The position numbers and the translations under genes are program-made. Under the pieces are notes generated by a model. That model was not told where the DNA came from, searched no databases, and saw only the letters and a list, made by a program, of their open reading frames with translations. A stretch of 64,000 bases of DNA from Paraburkholderia humisilvae. GTDB taxonomy: Bacteria; Pseudomonadota; Gammaproteobacteria; Burkholderiales; Burkholderiaceae. This document shows positions 60,095 to 64,000 of the stretch, piece by piece; positions within the stretch are counted from its first letter, which is position 1, and every line of letters starts with the position of its first letter. Location: contig NZ_CADIKH010000003.1 in assembly GCF_902859855.1 (NCBI RefSeq), forward strand, positions 62,001 through 126,000, written 5' to 3'.

Positions 60095-61381
60095 TCAGAC
60101 AAACTTGCGCGCGTCCTTCGTGGTCTCTTCGTTGCCGTCGGCACCGAGCACACGGTCCGGCCGCATCGTAAAGGACAGCACAATGCCGAGCGCCATCAGC
60201 GCCATCGACACGGTGAACGGCAGATTCCAGTTGCCGGTGAGGTCGATCAGCCAGCCGCCGACCACCGGGCTGATGATCGCCGCAAGCGCCGAACCGGTGT
60301 TCATGATGCCGCTCGCGGTGCCGGCATGCTTCGGCGCGATATCCATCGGCACGGCCCACATCGGCCCGATCGTCATTTCGTTAAAGAAGAAGCCGCCTGC
60401 CAGACACAGCGCCGCCATCGTGATCGTGATGTTGGGGATCAGCATGATCGGCGCGAGCGACAGCAACGTCAGCAGCATGCAGATGCCGACCATCACGTTG
60501 CGCGCAAGACGCACGTTGCCGCTCGAACGCAGAATGCGATCGGTAATCGAGCCGCCGAGCCAGTCGCCGATCACGCCGGCGAAAAACACGCTCGACGCAA
60601 ACAGCGCGGACTTCTTGAGGTCCATGTGATAGTTGTGCAGGAAGTACTGTGGAATCCAGCCGAGGAACAGCCACAGCACCCATCCATAGCAGAAGTACAC
60701 GGCGGTCACGGGCGCCATGCGGCCGACCAGTGCGCGCCACGGCACCGGCGTGCGCTGCTTTGCGCCGCTATACGCGGACAGCGTCGCACATTCGGAATCC
60801 GTAATACGCGGATGCTCGCGCGGATTGTCGCGGAAGTACCAGATCCACACGACCGCCCACAAGAAACTCACGATACCGGTCACGATGAACGCGCCACGCC
60901 AGTTGGTCGCCACCATCAGCCAGACGATCAGCGGCGGCGCGACGGCATTGCCGATCCGGGAAGCCGCATGCGTGATGCCTTGTGCGAATCCGCGCTGGTC
61001 GGCGCGCATCCAGTTCGACATTGCGCGCGTCGCGGTCGGGAACGTTGCACCCTCGCCGAGACCGAGCAGCAAGCGCGCGACAATCATCGACGCGAAACCG
61101 CCCGCGAGGCCGGTCAGCACGGTTGCGCCCGCCCAGATCACCGCGCAGATGCCCAGCGTGCGGCGCGGCCCGAAACGGTCGCCCACCCAGCCGCCGATAA
61201 TCTGGAAGATCAGGTACGGATACGCGAACGCGGAAAACACAAAACCGACTTGCGTGTGATTCAGGCCCAGTTCCGCGCCGAACTGGCTGGCGGCGGTGCT
61301 GACGTTGACCCGGTCGATATACGTGATGAAATACATCGCGCAGAGAAGCAATAGAACGCGCGTCGTGGCTCGACGGAACAT
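60095..61381 (-). CDS. ACS-family MFS transporter (organic-anion/proton symporter)
   Basis: A 428-residue twelve-helix permease of the anion:cation symporter family. It has the helix-1 motif MYFITYIDRVNVSTA, motif A GGWVGDRFGPRRTLG, and the RLLLGLGEGATFPTATRAMSNW stretch typical of this family (read as LGLGEGATFPTATRAMSNW). Members carry sugar acids, phthalate-type or dicarboxylate substrates. Of two adjacent ATGs, the second (61381) has the better AGGAG spacing. It lies upstream of the crotonase/CoA-transferase pair on the same strand and probably supplies their substrate. Confidence 0.92.
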   Translation of the reverse strand: MFRRATTRVLLLLCAMYFITYIDRVNVSTAASQFGAELGLNHTQVGFVFSAFAYPYLIFQIIGGWVGDRFGPRRTLGICAVIWAGATVLTGLAGGFASMIVARLLLGLGEGATFPTATRAMSNWMRADQRGFAQGITHAASRIGNAVAPPLIVWLMVATNWRGAFIVTGIVSFLWAVVWIWYFRDNPREHPRITDSECATLSAYSGAKQRTPVPWRALVGRMAPVTAVYFCYGWVLWLFLGWIPQYFLHNYHMDLKKSALFASSVFFAGVIGDWLGGSITDRILRSSGNVRLARNVMVGICMLLTLLSLAPIMLIPNITITMAALCLAGGFFFNEMTIGPMWAVPMDIAPKHAGTASGIMNTGSALAAIISPVVGGWLIDLTGNWNLPFTVSMALMALGIVLSFTMRPDRVLGADGNEETTKDARKFV

Positions 61382-61666
61382 CATCCTCTCCTATAGTTGT
61401 GTGCGAAGTCCCGGGACGTGCGGGCGCACACCGAAGGCATCGAAAAGCGGACAGCGAAAGCACGGCGGCGCCGAGCGCGCGCCGTTACCGCGTACGTCCC
61501 GGCATGGGGCTCTGCAGGCCGCCACGCATGTGTCCGGACAGGCCACCGGGATGGGGATTGCAACGTCGTGTCATCGCTTTGTCTCCTGATTACTCATACT
61601 GTTTGCTTATCCTCTGATCGGGTGGTCTCTTCCCGCTGCTGCGACTTGTTGTTAATCAGTGATCCT

Positions 61667-64000
61667 CTACTCCAGCGCCGCCTCAAGCACGCGTGCGACA
61701 TGCAGCGCCTCGGCCTGCGCGCCGTCGGCGATCTGATGGCGGCAGCTCGTGCCATCCGCGACAATCAACGCATCGCCCGCCTGTCTAACCGCCGGCAACA
61801 GCGACAGTTCCGCCATCGCCTTCGATGCTTCGTAGTGCTCGGCCTCGTAGCCGAAGCTCCCTGCCATTCCGCAGCAAGACGATTCGATCGTTTCGACCTT
61901 CAGCCCCGGAATCCAGCCGAGCACCGTCTGCACCGGACGCACAGCATCGAATGCCTTCTGGTGGCAATGCCCATGCAGCAACGCCTTGCCGGTCTCGAGC
62001 CGCTTGAGCGGCAACTTCAGACGCCCCGCATCATGCTCCCGCACGAGAAACTCCTCGAACAGGAACGACGACTTCGCGAGGCGCTGTGCCGCGTCGCCAT
62101 ATCCGTAGCCGAGAAACTCGTCACGCAGCGACAGCAGGCACGACGGCTCGAGGCCGACGATCGCCACGCCGCGGTCCACGTACGGCAGCAGCGCATCGAG
62201 TGCACGGCGCGCTTCGGCCTTGGCCTCATCGACGAGCCCCGCCGACAGGAACGTTCGGCCGCAGCACAGCGGCCGTTCACCCGCCTTGACGTTGAAGTGC
62301 ACCTGATAGCCCGCTGCTTCGAGCACGCGCTGGGCGGCACGCGCGTTGTCCGGCTCCATGTAATTATTGAAGGTATCGACAAATAGCAGCACTTCTTTAG
62401 CGCCTGCTTCAAAATTCATGCGAGGCTGCGTTGCCGAAAGGAAGGGTTTCGCAAACTGTGGGAAAGAACGTTCTGTTGCGAGACCCAGGCGGGCTTTTAT
62501 CCAGCGCGCAAATGGCATCTGTTCGAGCGACGGCATGCGGCTCGCATATTGCGCATAGCGCGGCAGGTAAGCAATCAGCCGCTCGCGCAGCGTCGTGCCG
62601 TGACGCGCGTTCCATGCGGCGCGCGCCTCGATCTTGATGCGCGCCATATCGACACCGGTCGGGCAATCGCGCTTGCAGCCCTTGCATGAGACGCAGAGGT
62701 CGAGCACTTCCTTGACCTCACTGCCGGCCAGCCCGTCTTCACCGAGCTGTCCCGAGATCGCCAGCCGCAGCGTATTCGCGCGGCCTCGCGTCACGTGCTG
62801 CTCGTCCTTCGTGATCCGATAGCTTGGACACATCGTGCCCGCGTCGAACTTGCGGCAGTGGCCGTTGTTATTGCACATCTCGACCGCTTTCGCGAGGCCA
62901 TTTGCGCGATCGCCGCCGGAACCGGGCGCGCCTTCGTCGCCGGTGAGCGGATCGCGCGTGACATTCCATGCGGACCAGTCGAGCACCGGCTTCCACGCGC
63001 GCTCGCGATACGAAGGCGGAAAGCGGAAACTCGTTGCGTCGTCCATCTTCGGCGGATTGACGATGCGGTCCGGGCTCAGCCGGTTCTCCGGATCGAACAG
63101 CGCCTTGATGTCACGAAATGCCTGATTGATACGCGGGCCGTATTGCCATGCGACCCATTCCCCGCGGCACAGGCCGTCGCCGTGCTCGCCCGAATAGGCG
63201 CCCTTGTATTCGCGCACCATCGCGGCCGCCTCTTCGGCGATGGCGCGCATTTTCTGCGCACCGTCGCGGCGCATATCGAGAATCGGCCGCACATGCAGCG
63301 TGCCGACGCTCGCATGCGCGTACCACGTGCCTTCGGTGCCGTGCTTGTGGAACACGTCGGTCAGCCGGCTCGTATAGTCCGCGAGATGTTCGAGCGGCAC
63401 CGCGCAGTCTTCGATAAACGATACCGGCTTACCGTCGCCCTTCATGCTCATCATGATGTTGAGCCCGGCCTTGCGCACGTCCCACAGCGCTTTCTGCGCG
63501 CCGGCGTCCGGCATTTCGACCACTGAGCGAGGCAAACCGAGATCGCCCATCAGTTCGACCAGTTGCGCAAGCTTCGCGAGTTGCACATCCTTGTCAGCGC
63601 CGGCAAACTCGACCAGCAGCACGGCTTGAGGATCGCCGACCAGCGCCTTTTCGACGACCGGGCGAAACGCGGGGTTCGACATCGCAAGGTCGATCATCGT
63701 GCGATCGACCAGCTCGACCGCGACGGGGCCAAGCTTCACGATATGCTGCGTCATGTCCATCGCCGCATAGAACGTCGGGAAGTTCACGACGCCGAGCGTC
63801 TTATAAGCGGGCAGCGGCGAAAGCTTCAACGTCAGCGTGCGGCTGAACGCGAGCGTGCCCTCGGAGCCGACCAGCAGGTTCGCGAGGTTCGGTTCGCCAT
63901 CCTCGGTAAACGGCAACGGGTTCTGGCATTCGAACAGATCGAGGTTGTAGCCCGCCACCCGCCGCAGCACTTTCGGAATCTGCTCGCGCATCTCGTCGCG
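61667..64000 (-). CDS. YdiJ-type FAD/iron-sulfur oxidoreductase, 5' end outside the window
   Basis: The C-terminal ~775 residues of a large (about 1000 aa) fused enzyme of the YdiJ / D-2-hydroxyacid dehydrogenase group. Visible domains in order are the end of the FAD-binding domain (NLLVGSEGTLAFSRTLTLKL), the FAD-oxidase C-terminal domain, a two-cluster ferredoxin segment (CNNNGHCRKFDAGTMCPSYR and CVSCKGCKRDCPTG), and a CCG heterodisulfide-reductase-like domain (CCGRTFLSAG, SSCCGMAGSFGYE). E. coli YdiJ has been linked to D-2-hydroxyglutarate oxidation. The gene continues past base 64000, so the start is not seen. It lies upstream of the MFS/crotonase/CoA-transferase genes. Confidence 0.93.
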   Translation of the reverse strand, partial: RDEMREQIPKVLRRVAGYNLDLFECQNPLPFTEDGEPNLANLLVGSEGTLAFSRTLTLKLSPLPAYKTLGVVNFPTFYAAMDMTQHIVKLGPVAVELVDRTMIDLAMSNPAFRPVVEKALVGDPQAVLLVEFAGADKDVQLAKLAQLVELMGDLGLPRSVVEMPDAGAQKALWDVRKAGLNIMMSMKGDGKPVSFIEDCAVPLEHLADYTSRLTDVFHKHGTEGTWYAHASVGTLHVRPILDMRRDGAQKMRAIAEEAAAMVREYKGAYSGEHGDGLCRGEWVAWQYGPRINQAFRDIKALFDPENRLSPDRIVNPPKMDDATSFRFPPSYRERAWKPVLDWSAWNVTRDPLTGDEGAPGSGGDRANGLAKAVEMCNNNGHCRKFDAGTMCPSYRITKDEQHVTRGRANTLRLAISGQLGEDGLAGSEVKEVLDLCVSCKGCKRDCPTGVDMARIKIEARAAWNARHGTTLRERLIAYLPRYAQYASRMPSLEQMPFARWIKARLGLATERSFPQFAKPFLSATQPRMNFEAGAKEVLLFVDTFNNYMEPDNARAAQRVLEAAGYQVHFNVKAGERPLCCGRTFLSAGLVDEAKAEARRALDALLPYVDRGVAIVGLEPSCLLSLRDEFLGYGYGDAAQRLAKSSFLFEEFLVREHDAGRLKLPLKRLETGKALLHGHCHQKAFDAVRPVQTVLGWIPGLKVETIESSCCGMAGSFGYEAEHYEASKAMAELSLLPAVRQAGDALIVADGTSCRHQIADGAQAEALHVARVLEAALE

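Noticed and set aside
59636..61354. 572-residue plus-strand frame over the crotonase and MFS genes
   Set aside because: Antisense shadow that spans two genes and their gap; composition is Arg/His/Asp-rich and unlike any protein family.
1..64000. CRISPR arrays, tRNA or rRNA genes, insertion sequences, prophage
   Set aside because: No regularly spaced repeats, cloverleaf or rRNA segments, transposase or integrase sequences were recognised anywhere in the window.

Overview
This window is chromosomal DNA from a high-GC beta-proteobacterium of the Burkholderia/Paraburkholderia group. The basis is codon use and the family mix: DUF4148-type and DUF1488 proteins, a hopanoid C-3 methylase, a pga exopolysaccharide cluster, cupin-type AraC regulators and MocR regulators. 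No rRNA, tRNA, CRISPR array, integrase or insertion sequence was recognised.

Layout. 0-10 kb: small secreted proteins, an orphan receiver protein, an AraC regulator, hpnR, DUF1488, an ABM-fold monooxygenase, a decayed LysR gene, a repeat-rich secreted protein, a membrane protein and an ArsR/SRPBCC pair. 10-19 kb: a YdeP-type molybdopterin oxidoreductase flanked by a winged-helix protein and a MocR regulator, then LysR / DHA2 efflux pump / second MocR. 19-24 kb: DUF2970, msrC, two small secreted proteins sharing a C-terminal Cys motif with the first gene of the window, a quinone oxidoreductase and a secreted propeller-discoidin protein with a structured leader. 24-37 kb: a biofilm locus with glmS, a secreted propeller protein and a VpsR-like enhancer-binding regulator in one operon, a divergent Crp-like regulator, and the PNAG operon pgaABCD behind a possible sigma-54 promoter. 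37-42 kb: small secreted or anchored proteins, an AraC regulator, a glutaredoxin, an HtrA-like protease and a divergent GTP-cyclohydrolase-I homologue that has lost catalytic residues.

42.3-44.8 kb is the most accessory-looking part. A scar of about 250 bp holds three degraded pieces, in the same order and orientation as the intact opp-to-tonB locus at 44.8-56.1 kb. Next to it is a lower-GC three-gene module: a PAAR protein, a protein with an MltA/3D-type murein lytic fold, and a periplasmic candidate immunity protein. This looks like an orphan type VI secretion effector cassette.

44.8-56.1 kb encodes a complete oligopeptide uptake route: TonB-dependent receptor, ExbB-ExbD-TonB and OppABCDF. 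56-64 kb: a chemoreceptor, a CoA-transferase / crotonase pair behind an ACS-type MFS transporter, and the 3' part of a YdiJ-type FAD/iron-sulfur oxidoreductase that runs off the window. Several starts were moved from the longest reading frame to the Shine-Dalgarno-supported codon, including GTG and TTG starts.
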